64,000 nucleotides of DNA from Edaphobacter lichenicola (GCF_014201315.1 NZ_JACHDY010000003.1:310001-374000), one strand, 5' to 3'; shown: positions 8,718-18,306, counted from the first letter of the stretch. Notes: generated by a model not told the origin, from the sequence alone. Numbers and translations: made by a program.

Positions 8718-10538
8718 ATGGCAACGATGACGACCCCCGACCTGACCTCCGCTACCCGCATCGCCGGTGGCAGCTTTCTCATCAGCGACCCGACGCCTGC
8801 GGATTGCTTCTTTCCGGAGGATTTTACCGACGAGCATAAACAGATTGCGGAGACGACGGCGAACTTTGCGGTCAACGAGATTATGCCTGCGTCCGACTCG
8901 ATTGAGGCGAAGGACTTTTCGGTTACGAGGCGCCTGCTGAAGGAGGCTGCGGAGCTTGGGCTGACCGCGGTTGATATTCCTGAGGAGTACGGCGGCCTGG
9001 AGATGGATAAGGCTACGTCGGCTATCGTGGCGGAGAATATCTCGAAACAGGCGAGCTTTTCGGTGGCGTTCTCGGCGCATACCGGTATAGGTACCCTGCC
9101 GCTGGTCTGGTACGGCAACGCGGAGCAGAAGAAGAAGTATCTGCCGAAGATTGCTTCGGGCGAGATTGTGTCGGCGTATGCGCTGTCGGAGTCGACGAGT
9201 GGTTCGGATGCGGTGAATGCGAAGACGAAGGCGGTGCTGTCCGCGGATGGGAAGACTTACACGCTGAATGGCGAGAAGATGTGGATCTCGAATGCGGGGT
9301 TTGCAGACCTGTTTACGGTCTTTGCGAAGTGTGCGATTCCGGATGGTCCGGATGCAGGGAAGGAAAAGCTTACGGCGTTTCTGATCGAGCGTGGAACGCC
9401 TGGTTTTACGCAGGGGAAGGAGGAGCACAAGCTGGGGATTCGCGGCAGCTCCACGTGCCCGCTGATTTTGACCGACTGCGTGATTCCTGCCGGAAATCTC
9501 CTGGGGGAGGTGGGGAAGGGCCACCATATTGCGTTCAACATTCTGAATGTGGGGCGGTACAAGTTGGGCAATGCCGCGATTGGCGGCGCTCGGATGGCGC
9601 TGAACAATGGGATTCGATATGCGATTGATCGGAAGGCGTTCGGCAAGTCGATCTCGGAGTTCGGGTTGATCCAGGAGAAGATTGCGAACTGCGCTACCGG
9701 CATCTTTGTGGGCGGGGCGGTCTGTTATCGCACGGTGGGGCTGATCGATAAGGCTCTGGCGGGTGTGGATAAGAACGATACGAAGGAGATTCAGAAGCGT
9801 ATTGAGGACTACGCCGTCGAGTGCTCGATTGTGAAGGTGTGGGCGAGCGAGATGCTGGATATGGTGGTCGATGAGACGCTGCAGATCTTCGCGGGCTATG
9901 GCTACGTTGAGGAGTTTCCGGCGGAGCGGGCGTATCGCGATGCCCGGATTAATCGGATCTTCGAGGGGACCAATGAGATCAATCGGTTGATCATTACCGG
10001 ATGGCTGATGAAGTCGGCTATGAGCGGGAAGCTGGCGCTGATGCCGGCGATCAAGAAGCTGATGGATGAGGTGATGTCGGGGCCGAGCGAGAAGGTGGAG
10101 CGTGAAGGTCCGCTGGGTGAGGAGCGCAACCTGCTGGCGAACGCGAAGAAGCTGACGTTGTTTGTCGCAGGGGCTGCGACGCAGAAGTATATGACGCAGA
10201 TCGCGGACGAGCAGGAGGTGATGGGGGCGATCTCGGACATGATCATCGAGGTGTTCGCGATGGAGAGTGCGATTCTGCGCGCGGAGAAGATTGCGGAAGG
10301 GCAGTCGGCGGAGGCTTCGGCTATGCCTGTCTCGATGGCGCAGATCTATGCCGACAAGGCGATGGCTACGGTTGAGCTGTCGGCGCGGAAGGTGATTGCG
10401 GCGGTGGCGGAGGGGGATATGCTGCGGACTCAGCTTACGATTCTTCGCCGGCTGTCGAAGCACGACTCGGCGGATACGATCAAGCTGCGTCGGCAGGTGG
10501 CTCAGCACGTTCTGAAGGCTGGAAGATACTGCATTTAG
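8718..10538 (+). CDS. fadE: Acyl-CoA dehydrogenase (FadE-type, with C-terminal extension)
   Basis: A strong ribosome site (AAGGAG) lies 9 nt before the ATG. The 606 residues comprise the N-terminal helical domain (30-150), the FAD-contacting beta domain (YALSESTSGSDA, GEKMWISNAGFAD), the C-terminal helical domain (AFGKSISEFGLIQEKIA) and an extra roughly 180-residue helical extension. The expected catalytic Glu is in RIFEGTNEINR near residue 416. This resembles the roughly 594-residue Bacillus FadE more than the 380-residue short-chain enzymes. It catalyses FAD-dependent alpha,beta-dehydrogenation of acyl-CoA, the first beta-oxidation step, and is the last gene of the fad operon. Confidence 0.94.
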   Translation: MATMTTPDLTSATRIAGGSFLISDPTPADCFFPEDFTDEHKQIAETTANFAVNEIMPASDSIEAKDFSVTRRLLKEAAELGLTAVDIPEEYGGLEMDKATSAIVAENISKQASFSVAFSAHTGIGTLPLVWYGNAEQKKKYLPKIASGEIVSAYALSESTSGSDAVNAKTKAVLSADGKTYTLNGEKMWISNAGFADLFTVFAKCAIPDGPDAGKEKLTAFLIERGTPGFTQGKEEHKLGIRGSSTCPLILTDCVIPAGNLLGEVGKGHHIAFNILNVGRYKLGNAAIGGARMALNNGIRYAIDRKAFGKSISEFGLIQEKIANCATGIFVGGAVCYRTVGLIDKALAGVDKNDTKEIQKRIEDYAVECSIVKVWASEMLDMVVDETLQIFAGYGYVEEFPAERAYRDARINRIFEGTNEINRLIITGWLMKSAMSGKLALMPAIKKLMDEVMSGPSEKVEREGPLGEERNLLANAKKLTLFVAGAATQKYMTQIADEQEVMGAISDMIIEVFAMESAILRAEKIAEGQSAEASAMPVSMAQIYADKAMATVELSARKVIAAVAEGDMLRTQLTILRRLSKHDSADTIKLRRQVAQHVLKAGRYCI

Positions 10539-10559
10539 AGATATGTAATGGAAGAGAAG

Positions 10560-10595
10560 GACCAGCCGATTGATTCTTCGGCTGGTCGTTTTTTG
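10560..10595 (+). terminator. Rho-independent terminator of the fad operon
   Basis: GACCAGCCGA (10560-10569) pairs perfectly with TCGGCTGGTC (10578-10587), with an 8-nt loop and a GTTTTTTG tract directly after. It begins 22 bp past the fadE stop. Confidence 0.92.
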
Positions 10596-10865
10596 TGTTG
10601 GGGATGAGGGGGTCGCAATCGGGATGAGGAGCGATTGGACGTCCGCGGCAGGCTGGCGGCGGCTCTCGGCTTCAGCTTTTCTTCCTGAAATGGCACAATC
10701 GAAGAGACGAAATAATCTCTTTCCCTCTGTAAACGCAACATTTTCTTTTATCGTCTGTCTAAGCAAGTACCTCAGCCCCATTCTGGTTCGTCGGGCCAGT
10801 CGATCTTAGTGTGTGGAGCAGCAGGCCACCCCGTAACCCCGGTAGTAAGGTAGAAGAATATTCCA

Positions 10866-13793
10866 ATGCGCAGCCGCCTTCTCTCTCATCTGATCGCCCC
10901 CGTCGCCCTCTTTGCCTTCGCGTTTAGCCCTTTTGCTCAGGCAGTAGTCCAGAACCGAATTGCTAGTGCTGCCAACGACGGAGTTCGCACGCCTGTGTCA
11001 GGCACAGTTGTGAGTCGGGCGCAGCGTGCGACTGACCTGGGTACTGCTCCAGCCGATAAGAAGCTGGAATCGATGTCGCTGCGCTTCAGTATGACGCCGG
11101 CTCAACAGGCCGATCTGACTCTGCTACTTGCGAATCAGTTGAACCCCAGTTCGGCGAGTTATCACCAGTGGCTGACGCCGGAGCAGTTTGGGGCGCGGTT
11201 TGGGCTCAGCAGCGCGGACGTTGCGAAGGTCTCCGCCTGGCTTACGAGTCAGGGATTCACGATCACCCGGACGGCCCGCAGCTCTACCTTTATCTCTTTT
11301 TCAGGCACGGTTGCGCAGGCACAGCAAGCGTTCGGGACCTCGATTCACAATCTTTCGCTCAATGGGGAAGCTCATTTTTCGAATGTCGCCGATCCGGTCC
11401 TTCCGTCTGCCATTGCGGGGGTTGTAACTTCGATTGTTGGGCTTAATGACTTCAAGGCGAAACCTCACTCGCTGGCGCGGAATGTTCCTTCGATTGATCC
11501 ATCGCAGCCCCACTACACGCAGACTGTGAGCGGAGTTACAAGTCATTACATTTCGCCGGCTGATTTCTACACAATTTACGACGAAAATCCTCTTCTTACA
11601 GCTTCCACGCCGATCAATGGCACGGGCGTGACGATTGCTGTGATGGGAAATACGGATATTAATTCAGGCAATGTTCTTCCGGACGCGAATGTGGCCCAGT
11701 TTCGTACGGCGGCTGGTTTGCCCGCGATCAATCTCAAGCTGCAGTCTGCTATTCCTGCTGGCGGCTCTGATGCCGGGGTTTCGGCGAGCGATGTTGATGA
11801 AGCCCATCTCGATGTGGAGTGGTCTAGTGCGGCCGCTCCCGGAGCTACGATTCTTTATGTTTACAGCAGCAATAACATCTTTGCGGATTCTCTGACTTAC
11901 GCCATCGACAACAAGGTCGCTCCGATTATCACGATCAGCTACGGCTTGTGCGAGAGCGGGTGGGGGACCGCTATGCTGGCGAGCTACAACAGTCTGCTGG
12001 CGCAGGCGAACGCGCAGGGGCAGACTGTAGTTAGTTCCTCTGGCGATGCCGGTGCTACCGACTGCGATGTGACCGGTCTTGCGACAGAGGGGCTTAACGT
12101 TGACTTTCCTTCCAGCTCTCCCTATGTCACCTCTGCAGGCGGGACGATGTTCAGCGGGGATGTGAATGATTCAGCCCAATACTGGAATAGCAATAATGCC
12201 AGCGACGGTGGCTCAGCGATCTCATACATTCCGGAACAGCCCTGGAACGAAACCTCGGGGTCGGGGGGACTCACCGCGGGGGGTGCAGGGGGTGGCGGTG
12301 TCAGCGCTTTCTTTTCAAAACCAGGGTGGCAGACAGGCTTAGGTGTCCCCAACGACTCTTCCCGGGATCTTCCTGATATTTCTCTCAATGCGGCGGCTCT
12401 GCATGATGGTTACCTGGTCTGCAGCTCCGGGGACGGACAAGGGGAGACTCCCTGTGTCAATGGCTTCCTCTCCTCTAACGGTCAACCGAACGTGTTTGGC
12501 GGGACCTCGTTTGTTGCGCCCTCCTTCGCCGGAATTCTTGCCCTTGTCGAACAGCAGCTCGGTTCCGCGGCGACCGGCGGACTTGGAAATATTGGACCGA
12601 CCCTCTATGGCTTTTTGAATGGCCCAACCTACAGTACCGTCTTCCATGACACGATTGCCGGAAGCAACACGGTCACTTGCACGCAAGGAACGCCGGACTG
12701 CCCGAACGGAGGAGCGATTGGCTACTTCGCAACAACTGGCTATGACTTGGCTATGGGCCTAGGCAGCTTCGATGTCAATAAACTCGTTACTGGTTGGAGC
12801 GGAGTTAAGCCAGTCGGAACGGGTGCCGGAAGCGGTATTGGGACGAGCATCAGTACGACGGCGCTTACCACCAGCGCTTCTCTCTGTGCTGTGTCGGCGG
12901 GCACTCTTGCGCTTAGTGTCGCTGTGACAGGAACTGCCTCTGGTCCAACGCCAACAGGTTCGGTTCAGTTTTTTGTCGATAATGCAGCTGTGGCAGGTGA
13001 CACTGTCACCCTGTCCGGCGGAACCGCGAGCTACAGTCTTGTTACGTCTTCGCTCTCTTCCGGAGGTCACAATATCAGTGCGGTCTACTCCGGCGATAGC
13101 AACTACGCGGGTTCCAAAGGGACACTCCTTGGACCAAACAACAACGCGAACTTTTATCCAAACGGGCCGATCGCTTCGGTCGATATTGTCTCTTCTACAT
13201 CTTCGGGTAAACCCGATTTCTCGTTCGCCCCTGCGACTTGTGGTGCGTCGACGTCGGTACAGCCGGGGGCTACGGCAGCGGGGGTTACCTTTACGATCAC
13301 GCCGGTCAATGGATTTACGGGCTCGGTCAGTCTGACTGCGAGCAACAATGATGGAATGGTCGCGACGCCTAGTTTCTCGGTGTCGCCAGTTTCGATCACT
13401 ACTTCGGCTGGCGTAACCACTTCGTTTGTCGTTGTAGCTTCCGCGCCGACGACAACCGCAAAGTCAATCCGGCCTGGACTGAGGCCTTCTGGTCGAGGCC
13501 CTGCGGGTAGGATGCCATGGTATGCGGCTGGCTCTGGCGCTACTCTTGCTGGGTTGTGTCTCCTAATGTTGCCACGTCGTCGCCGCTGGGGTGCTCTGCT
13601 TGCCGCTGTGATTACGATTTCGGCTCTGACAGCGGTCGGATGCGGATCCAACACCTCGACCACTGGTGGAGGCAGTGGGACTACACCTCCTGCTGGGACG
13701 ACAAATGCTTCCCAGGGTATCTATACGTTCACGGTTACCGCAATAAGCGGCACCTTGGTGCATAGCGCACAGATTTCATACGTCGTACCTTAA
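10866..13793 (+). CDS. Secreted S53 family serine-carboxyl peptidase (sedolisin/kumamolisin type)
   Basis: This 975-residue protein begins with an export signal (residues 1-26), then a pro-kumamolisin activation domain to about 190 (YHQWLTPEQFGARFGLS). The catalytic domain shows the Glu/Asp pair in DEAHLDVEW (about 311-319), the oxyanion Asp in SSSGDAGATDCD and the nucleophile Ser in GGTSFVAPSFAG (about 545). A calcium-site-like YDLAMGLGSFDV closes the domain. An Ig-like repeat follows (TPTGSVQFFVDN...YSGDSNYAGS), then a second beta domain, a membrane segment and a basic PRRRRW stretch before a final helix. It probably matures outside the cytoplasm as an acid-active peptidase. No strong ribosome site is visible, but the signal peptide supports the start. 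Confidence 0.93.
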   Translation: MRSRLLSHLIAPVALFAFAFSPFAQAVVQNRIASAANDGVRTPVSGTVVSRAQRATDLGTAPADKKLESMSLRFSMTPAQQADLTLLLANQLNPSSASYHQWLTPEQFGARFGLSSADVAKVSAWLTSQGFTITRTARSSTFISFSGTVAQAQQAFGTSIHNLSLNGEAHFSNVADPVLPSAIAGVVTSIVGLNDFKAKPHSLARNVPSIDPSQPHYTQTVSGVTSHYISPADFYTIYDENPLLTASTPINGTGVTIAVMGNTDINSGNVLPDANVAQFRTAAGLPAINLKLQSAIPAGGSDAGVSASDVDEAHLDVEWSSAAAPGATILYVYSSNNIFADSLTYAIDNKVAPIITISYGLCESGWGTAMLASYNSLLAQANAQGQTVVSSSGDAGATDCDVTGLATEGLNVDFPSSSPYVTSAGGTMFSGDVNDSAQYWNSNNASDGGSAISYIPEQPWNETSGSGGLTAGGAGGGGVSAFFSKPGWQTGLGVPNDSSRDLPDISLNAAALHDGYLVCSSGDGQGETPCVNGFLSSNGQPNVFGGTSFVAPSFAGILALVEQQLGSAATGGLGNIGPTLYGFLNGPTYSTVFHDTIAGSNTVTCTQGTPDCPNGGAIGYFATTGYDLAMGLGSFDVNKLVTGWSGVKPVGTGAGSGIGTSISTTALTTSASLCAVSAGTLALSVAVTGTASGPTPTGSVQFFVDNAAVAGDTVTLSGGTASYSLVTSSLSSGGHNISAVYSGDSNYAGSKGTLLGPNNNANFYPNGPIASVDIVSSTSSGKPDFSFAPATCGASTSVQPGATAAGVTFTITPVNGFTGSVSLTASNNDGMVATPSFSVSPVSITTSAGVTTSFVVVASAPTTTAKSIRPGLRPSGRGPAGRMPWYAAGSGATLAGLCLLMLPRRRRWGALLAAVITISALTAVGCGSNTSTTGGGSGTTPPAGTTNASQGIYTFTVTAISGTLVHSAQISYVVP

Positions 13794-13814
13794 TAGGAGC
13801 GGTTGTGATTTCCT

Positions 13815-13848
13815 GGCCGCGCCCCTCGAAGGGGTGGCCTTTCTATTA
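13815..13848 (+). terminator. Terminator after the S53 peptidase gene
   Basis: GGCC-gcg-CCCCT-cga-AGGGG-t-GGCC forms a GC-rich hairpin at 13815-13839, followed by TTTCTATT. It lies 22 bp after the peptidase stop. The rest of the gap to the ppk stop at 14050 holds nothing recognised. Confidence 0.75.
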
Positions 13849-14049
13849 TTTAGAGATGTTTTCGAAGCTCGTCAGACGTCACGGGTGTTTCGGGACAGGA
13901 TTGGCTGCTGGCAGTATGACCCTTATCGACTCAGGAGTTGACCGCGGCTTGCTGCCACTGGCGGTTCGACCATCCAGACCGCTCTCATCAACTTCGCGAT
14001 TCAATCGCACGGCTCAAGCTCAATAGCTACCGCATCAGACCATGGCGCA

Positions 14050-16215
14050 TCAGTGGGTTGTGACCTTTTCGTGTTTCGTCGCTTCGGGAACCTTCTCCTC
14101 CGCGCCCTCGGCAATTCGCATCAAATAGTTTTGCGCGCTGAACGGAGCTCCTGTCGTCGGTGCCCGTTCATACTCACCATCCGACTGCAGGAGCCGTGCT
14201 TTTGTGTTGTCCGCCAGATAGGCGGCTAGAATCTCTTCGCGAAGTCGCTTGTGAATGTCTGGCTGGGTTATCGGAAAGACTACCTCGCATCGCTCAATAA
14301 GATTTCGGGGCATCCAGTCAGCGCTTCCACAGTAGATCTCTTCCTTGCCGCCGTTTGCGAAGCAGAAGATGCGGCTGTGTTCTAGAAAGCGTCCGACGAT
14401 GCTTCGCACTCGGATTCTCTCGCTCACGCCCTTGACGCCAGGCCTCAGGGAACACATGCCGCGGACGATCAGGTCGATCTCTACGCCAGCGTTTGAAGCC
14501 GCGTACAGGGCCTCTACCGTTCGCCGATCGAGCAGGCCGTTCATCTTGGCGATGATCGACGCAGGACGGCTAGCCTTGGCATGTGCCGCCTCTCTTTCGA
14601 TGAGGGCAACCAAGCCATCCGCGAGTGTCAACGGTGCTACCAACAGCGGTTTATAGGCTTCCGACTCGGTTTCGGCGGTGAGGTAGTTGAAGACCTTCTG
14701 TACCTCACTCGTCAGCTCCGGCTTCGAGGTCAGGAGGCTGATATCGGTATAAAAGCGCGCGGTGACCGGGTTGTAGTTTCCTGTCCCAAGGTGTACGTAC
14801 CGCCGCACCACGCCGTCCGGATCGCGGCGTACCAGAAGAGACAGCTTGCAGTGGGTCTTCAATCCGAAGATGCCGTGAAAGACACCGACACCTGCGTCCT
14901 CAAGCTCTCGCGCCCATCGGATGTTGGAGTCTTCGTCGAAGCGCGCCATCAGCTCAACGACGACGGTCACCTCTTTACTCTGTCCAGCCTCGGTGAGAGC
15001 CGTGAAGATCGGCGAATCTTTGCTTGTGCGATAGAGTGTCTGCTTCATCGAGATCACACTGGGATCCTGCGCTCCGGCCTCGATGAACTCCTCCACGGTC
15101 TTGTACGAGTCGAAGGGATGATGCAGCATCACATCTCGTTTTCGCATCTCGTCGAAGATATCGGTGGACTTTGCGCTGAGTTTGAACTCCTTCGCAACGA
15201 AAGCCGGATACTTCAGCTGGGGCCGCTTCACTTCGGAGTAGAGATTCATCAGGCGCGACAGATTCACTGGTCCGTCCGTCCTGAATACCTGCTCCGGCTC
15301 GAGCTCGAAGTTGATCCGCAGCCGCTCGACGATCTCTTCGACCGCTGAGCTTTCAATCTCCATTCGGACGGCGTCGCCCTTTCGCCGATTATGTAACTCA
15401 GCGCGAACACTTTCCAGCACGGAGCGGGATTCCTCCTCCTGCATGTAGAGATTGCTGTTGCGGGTGACGCGAAATGCCGATCGGGACAGGACCTCGTATC
15501 CGCGGAACATCCGCTCTACTTGAGACTCCACCAGTTCATGCAACAGGATGAAATCGCAGTTGCCGTCTGTACTCTTAAGCGGGACCAGACGCGGAAGGGC
15601 GCGAGGAACGGTCACGACACCCAAGGCCGTCGCCGCCTTTACTCCGCGTCGTTTGTGTTTCAGCAGGAGACCGATGCAGAGTGCCTTGTTGAGCACCCTG
15701 GGAAAAGGATGAGAAGGATCGATGGTCACCGGCGTCAGCAAGGGGTCGACTTCGTCCTCGTAGAAGTCCAGCGCCTGCTTTCGTGCTGCGTCGCTCAACT
15801 GGCTCCAGCGCAGTACGCGAATCTTTGCGGCATGCATCGCTGGCAGGAGCTGTTCATTCCAGCATTGGTACTGTGCCACTACGAATTGATGAATCCGCTC
15901 CATCAATCCGTCGAGCCGTTCCTGCGGGGTGAGTCCGCCCTCGTCTGGCGGCTGTGCGAGATTGTAACCATCCTCGATCCGCTGAAGGAAGCCGGCGACC
16001 CTGATCTCCACGAACTCATCGAGGTTGCTGGCGGTAATCGCGAGGAACTTTACCCGTTCCAACAGCGGGTTGGTCTCGTCCTGCGCTTCTTCGAGCACGC
16101 GCTGGTTGAACCGCATCCAGGACTCGTCGCGGCTAAAAAAGAGATTTTCGACCACCTTCGCAGTGGTTTTCCTGGCGCTGGCTGGGCTTCCGGTAGCTCG
16201 CTTCGTAGCAGTCAT
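14050..16215 (-). CDS. ppk1: Polyphosphate kinase 1
   Basis: The product has 721 aa, the normal length for PPK1. The N-terminal domain starts FFSRDESWMRFNQRVLEEAQD, followed by the head domain. The two phospholipase-D-like catalytic domains carry the expected histidine motifs: GIFGLKTHCKLSLLVRRD, with the phosphorylated His, and GRFLEHSRIFCFANGG. KQTLYRTSKDSPI, HLGTGNYNPVTARFYTD and SADWMPRNLIERCEVVFPI complete the signature. It reversibly makes inorganic polyphosphate from ATP. The gene stands alone, convergent with the peptidase gene and divergent from the ECF sigma gene. No PhoB-type site was recognised. Confidence 0.97.
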   Translation of the reverse strand: MTATKRATGSPASARKTTAKVVENLFFSRDESWMRFNQRVLEEAQDETNPLLERVKFLAITASNLDEFVEIRVAGFLQRIEDGYNLAQPPDEGGLTPQERLDGLMERIHQFVVAQYQCWNEQLLPAMHAAKIRVLRWSQLSDAARKQALDFYEDEVDPLLTPVTIDPSHPFPRVLNKALCIGLLLKHKRRGVKAATALGVVTVPRALPRLVPLKSTDGNCDFILLHELVESQVERMFRGYEVLSRSAFRVTRNSNLYMQEEESRSVLESVRAELHNRRKGDAVRMEIESSAVEEIVERLRINFELEPEQVFRTDGPVNLSRLMNLYSEVKRPQLKYPAFVAKEFKLSAKSTDIFDEMRKRDVMLHHPFDSYKTVEEFIEAGAQDPSVISMKQTLYRTSKDSPIFTALTEAGQSKEVTVVVELMARFDEDSNIRWARELEDAGVGVFHGIFGLKTHCKLSLLVRRDPDGVVRRYVHLGTGNYNPVTARFYTDISLLTSKPELTSEVQKVFNYLTAETESEAYKPLLVAPLTLADGLVALIEREAAHAKASRPASIIAKMNGLLDRRTVEALYAASNAGVEIDLIVRGMCSLRPGVKGVSERIRVRSIVGRFLEHSRIFCFANGGKEEIYCGSADWMPRNLIERCEVVFPITQPDIHKRLREEILAAYLADNTKARLLQSDGEYERAPTTGAPFSAQNYLMRIAEGAEEKVPEATKHEKVTTH

Positions 16216-16364
16216 AGAGGTCTAAAAGATTACCGCAACAGCGTGAATCCTAAGTATGAACAAGCGTGAAATATCGGCGGCGTCGCTTAGGGGCGGTCGC
16301 CAGCGCCGCAAAAGGCCGGAAAACAAATCCTGGCCACCGTAAAATATTTGTTGGCCTTATCCGT

Positions 16365-16376
16365 CTACACCTGTAG
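16365..16376. promoter_or_regulatory. Inverted repeat directly abutting the sigma-factor start codon
   Basis: CTACA-CC-TGTAG ends at the base before the ATG at 16377. No Shine-Dalgarno sequence is present there, so the transcript may be leaderless and this dyad could overlap its start. Function is inferred. Confidence 0.3.
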
Positions 16377-16952
16377 ATGACTGACGTTCCGGGCAATTGG
16401 AGCATTATCGAGCAAGACCGGCTGATCTCTCAGGCGTTGGAGAGAGACCGGCCCAGGCTGCGCAGCTTCATCCGCAAGCATGTCGCCGACACGGGCGAGG
16501 CGGAGGACATTCTTCAGGACGTCTTCTACGAACTCCTTGAGGCCTATCGCCTGATGAAGCCCGTAGAGCATGTGACTGCTTGGCTCTTTCGCGTGGCTCG
16601 TAATCGGATGGTCGATCTCTTCCGCAGGAATAAGCCTGCCTCGCTCAACAGTCCGGCGTCGGCTGAAGAGGATGGCGGCACGCTGGAAGACCTGCTTCCT
16701 TCGGCCGATGCCGGGCCAGAGGCGGTTTATGCAAGGAGTTTACTGCTCGAAGCATTGGAAGAAGCTCTTGAAGAGTTGCCGGAGGCGCAGCGTGAGGTTT
16801 TCATTGCACATGAGTTGCAGGGGCAGAGCTTCAAAGAGATATCCGCCGAAACCGGTCTCAGCGTCAACACGCTGCTCTCGCGAAAGCACTATGCCGTTAC
16901 ACATCTGCGCCAAAGGCTGCAGCTGATCTACGAAGATTTTGTTAAGAAATAA
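16377..16952 (+). CDS. ECF-type RNA polymerase sigma factor
   Basis: This 191-residue protein has sigma region 2 at about 20-90 (RSFIRKHVADTGEAEDILQDVFYELLEAYRLM split by WLFRVARNRMVDLFRR) and region 4 at about 125-185 (LEELPEAQREVFIAHELQGQSFKEISAETGLSVNTLLSRK). These are classic ECF features; regions 1 and 3 are missing. It directs RNA polymerase to a dedicated promoter set. Two short genes follow within 10 bp and by overlap, the first a small membrane protein. No anti-sigma factor with a zinc motif is visible beside it, so the membrane protein is the natural candidate partner. Confidence 0.92.
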   Translation: MTDVPGNWSIIEQDRLISQALERDRPRLRSFIRKHVADTGEAEDILQDVFYELLEAYRLMKPVEHVTAWLFRVARNRMVDLFRRNKPASLNSPASAEEDGGTLEDLLPSADAGPEAVYARSLLLEALEEALEELPEAQREVFIAHELQGQSFKEISAETGLSVNTLLSRKHYAVTHLRQRLQLIYEDFVKK

Positions 16953-16962
16953 GGAGTCATAC

Positions 16963-17298
16963 ATGGGGCATCATCCAGCAATTAAAGCAGTAAAGATCGC
17001 ACTGTTCGCCGTGGTTGCCAGCGTCGTGCTGGGCTTTGTGGTCAAGAGTTTATGGAATGCACTTATGCCGCCGATCTTCGGATGGCACATGATCACGTTC
17101 TGGCAAGGGCTTGGCCTGTTTGTGCTCAGCAAGGTTCTCTTTGGCGGTTTTCATCGTCACGGCGGAGGCCGAAACCGATGGAGACAGGGTATGAAAGATC
17201 GCTGGGATCGTATGACTCCAGAGGACCGCGAGAAGTTTCGCAAGGGGATGCGTTGCGGCCGTGCACCCTTCGCCTCGCATGCGGAGACGCAGATATGA
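16963..17298 (+). CDS. Small two-segment membrane protein downstream of the sigma gene
   Basis: ATG at 16963 follows AAGGAG by 6 nt; the sigma stop is 10 bp upstream. The 111-residue product has two hydrophobic segments, about 8-30 (IALFAVVASVVLGFVVKSLW) and about 40-63 (MITFWQGLGLFVLSKVLFG). A His/Arg-rich tail follows, with an amphipathic helix WDRMTPEDREKFRKGMR. The tail resembles proteins often found beside ECF sigma genes in this phylum. A role as a membrane sensor or sigma-binding partner is inference from position. Confidence 0.8.
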   Translation: MGHHPAIKAVKIALFAVVASVVLGFVVKSLWNALMPPIFGWHMITFWQGLGLFVLSKVLFGGFHRHGGGRNRWRQGMKDRWDRMTPEDREKFRKGMRCGRAPFASHAETQI

Positions 17299-17498
17299 AC
17301 GAGATGGAAACAAGCCGCATCGAGACTGGAGAAGAGATGGAGCCTGGCGGACGTATGAAGTCTTCTTCCTCGATCTATAGTCGACCATCCGCTGACTTCA
17401 ATGACCGTGTTGGCGAGCTCGAGATGGAGAACGCTCGTCTTCATCGGCTGGTCGCAGAGCTTTTGATCAAGAACCAGCAGCTCCGCAGATCGGACTAA
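17295..17498 (+). CDS. Short coiled-coil protein of unknown function
   Basis: The ATG at 17295 overlaps the previous stop as ATGA, which argues for translational coupling. The 67-residue product is polar at the N-terminus (two EME blocks, a Ser run), and residues 38-64 form a leucine-spaced amphipathic helix (FNDRVGELEMENARLHRLVA, LLIKNQQL) typical of a coiled coil. No family is recognised. It is the third gene of the sigma mini-operon and may oligomerise or bind a partner. Confidence 0.65.
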   Translation: MNEMETSRIETGEEMEPGGRMKSSSSIYSRPSADFNDRVGELEMENARLHRLVAELLIKNQQLRRSD

Positions 17499-17871
17499 CC
17501 GGCGCGCAGGCGTTACTTCGACGAAGAACGTGAACCCATAGGTGCGCATGCGGACTCAAGGTACCGCTTAGTGGATGTTCACTTTCTGCTTCGAATGTCT
17601 GTATAGTTTCAAGAAGATCGCATTTATGCAGCCGTTCAACACAGGTCCGTCGCAGTTTTGAACAGGTTACCTCTCGAACGCTGCAAAGATACTATAGAGA
17701 TGTTGTAGCCATCATGACTCAAGCAGCGTGCCTATTTGACACTACCCTGACTCTTATAGGATTCGCCTCATGGGGCGGGGTCCGAGAGTGAGATGCCGTG
17801 TCTTTTATGAATCGCTTTTCCTGAACCGATACTCTATCCAGTAAAAGGTTTGTTCAAACTCAAGGAGACAT
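17499..17871. other. 373-bp intergenic region without a recognised gene
   Basis: It separates the sigma mini-operon from the LEA-like gene. I see no tRNA fold, no convincing terminator and no conserved small ORF. The last 60 bp should hold the promoter of the 17872 gene, whose AAGGAG ribosome site is at 17861-17866. Confidence 0.5.
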
Positions 17872-18237
17872 ATGCAAGTTAGAAAACTAAGATCTTTCAT
17901 TTTGGCGTCTGCGCTCGCCGTATCCACTTCAGCCAGCTTTGCCCTCGCTCAGGATAGCGCCGGTCACGATCTGAAGGCTGCGGGAACCGACACCAAAGAC
18001 GCAACCAAAGATACAGGCCACGCCATCGCCAAGGGATCCGAGAAGACCGCCTCCGGCACGAAGAAGGTCTACCACAAGACCGTCAGCGGGACGAAGACAG
18101 CGGCCGATAAGACAGCTGATGGAACCAAGACCGTTGGCAAAGATATCGGTCATGGCACCAAGGCTGCGGCCAAGGACACGGCCCACGGAACCGAGAAGGT
18201 CGGCGATAAGATCGCGGGTAAGCCTACTCCGCAGTAG
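17872..18237 (+). CDS. Secreted Lys/Thr/Ala-rich repetitive protein (LEA-like or histone-H1-like)
   Basis: AAGGAG lies about 5 nt before the ATG. The 121-residue product has a classical signal peptide (residues 1-27, ending SFALAQ). The mature part is a degenerate 11-residue-scale repeat of Gly-Thr-Lys, Asp-Thr and Lys-Thr/Ala units (GTKTAADKTADGTKTVGKD, GHGTKAAAKDTAHGTEKVGDK). It is hydrophilic with many lysines and almost no bulky residues, like LEA group-3 proteins or H1-like tails. Export and disorder suggest a periplasmic desiccation or stress protectant; that function is inference. Confidence 0.8.
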   Translation: MQVRKLRSFILASALAVSTSASFALAQDSAGHDLKAAGTDTKDATKDTGHAIAKGSEKTASGTKKVYHKTVSGTKTAADKTADGTKTVGKDIGHGTKAAAKDTAHGTEKVGDKIAGKPTPQ

Positions 18238-18306
18238 TATCCCACGCGGCTATAGAGCTACCTCTTTGAGCCTCTGCTTTGTTGGCGGGGGTCAGAGAGG
18301 TGCGTC

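Noticed and set aside
8490..10781. 763-residue minus-strand reading opposite fadE
   Set aside because: Antisense shadow; it runs through the fad terminator and has shadow-type composition.
13805..14026. 73-residue reading after the S53 peptidase
   Set aside because: It starts inside the terminator region and shows no domain or ribosome site.
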